6,671 nucleotides of DNA from positions 1-6,671 of the forward strand of contig CACZSM010000075.1 of the NCBI GenBank assembly GCA_902783815.1, given 5' to 3'. The stretch is from an uncultured Ruminococcus sp. (GTDB taxonomy: Bacteria; Bacillota; Clostridia; Oscillospirales; Acutalibacteraceae). Below, in pieces: positions 6,613 to 6,671 of the stretch (position 1 is the first letter of the stretch; every line of letters starts with the position of its first letter). The notes under the pieces are model-generated. The model saw only the letters and a program-made list of their open reading frames with translations. It made no database searches and was not told the DNA's origin. A program made the position numbers and the translations under genes.

Positions 6613-6633
6613 GCAGGTGTGCGGCACAACTGC
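6613..6633. promoter_or_regulatory. GC-rich 21-bp inverted repeat just downstream of the murC promoter
   Basis: Arms GCAGGTGTGC and GCACAACTGC flank a single central G on the plus strand; 9 of 10 positions pair (mismatch 6617/6629). It stands out in AT-rich surroundings and would lie at about +3 to +23 from the predicted start. As DNA this is a good repressor operator. As RNA it could fold into a hairpin with a 3-nt loop, followed by U-rich but interrupted sequence, so a weak terminator or attenuator is possible. No known operator family was recognised. Confidence 0.5.
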
Positions 6634-6642
6634 ACAAATGAT

Positions 6643-6671
6643 ATTATATACTAAATTGCACTCAATTGCAA
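6643..6671 (-). promoter_or_regulatory. Sigma-A-type promoter of the murC-spe operon
   Basis: On the minus strand, -35 TTGCAA (6666-6671, at the very edge of the window), a 17-bp spacer (6649-6665) and a perfect -10 TATAAT (6643-6648). Transcription would begin near 6636, giving an untranslated leader of about 118 nt before the murC TTG. A direct repeat AATTGCA (6654-6660 and 6664-6670, 10 bp apart) overlaps the -35 and spacer. Confidence 0.65.

Overview
The window looks like chromosomal DNA of a low-to-medium-GC Firmicute, most likely a gut-type Clostridia (Ruminococcus/Oscillospiraceae-like). This is inferred from AGGAGG-type ribosome binding sites, sigma-A-type promoters with 17-bp spacers, Bacillus-type SpeA and SpeE, and a carboxy(nor)spermidine dehydrogenase of the kind common in gut bacteria. 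No species can be named from the sequence. All supported genes are on the minus strand, so transcription reads from high to low coordinates.

Right edge (6519-6671): a 153-bp non-coding leader and promoter region. It has a good promoter (TTGCAA, 17 bp, TATAAT) and, just downstream, an imperfect 21-bp GC-rich inverted repeat. This promoter probably starts an operon of five tightly spaced genes: murC (peptidoglycan precursor ligase, 5139-6518), speD (S-adenosylmethionine decarboxylase, 4296-5111), speA (PLP-dependent arginine/lysine/ornithine-type decarboxylase, 2848-4293), speE (spermidine synthase, 1978-2835) and a carboxynorspermidine/carboxyspermidine dehydrogenase (761-1960). Gaps are only 2-27 bp, and no internal promoter or terminator was recognised.

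The four polyamine genes cover two different ways of adding an aminopropyl group. SpeD plus SpeE use decarboxylated S-adenosylmethionine. The dehydrogenase uses aspartate semialdehyde and makes a carboxylated intermediate that still needs a decarboxylase (NspC-type), which is absent here. SpeA would make agmatine if it is an arginine decarboxylase, but no agmatinase or agmatine deiminase is present in the window. How the pathway closes is therefore the main open question.

Left part (1-760): a 148-bp gap with no clear terminator holds a near-consensus promoter (TTGACA, 17 bp, TAGAAT) overlapped by palindromes, one resembling a Fur box. It drives a separate gene for a DUF805 membrane protein with a tandem Tyr-Asn/Asp-Pro-Asn hexapeptide tail, cut off by the left edge of the window. 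I found no RNA genes, insertion sequences, CRISPR arrays or phage genes.
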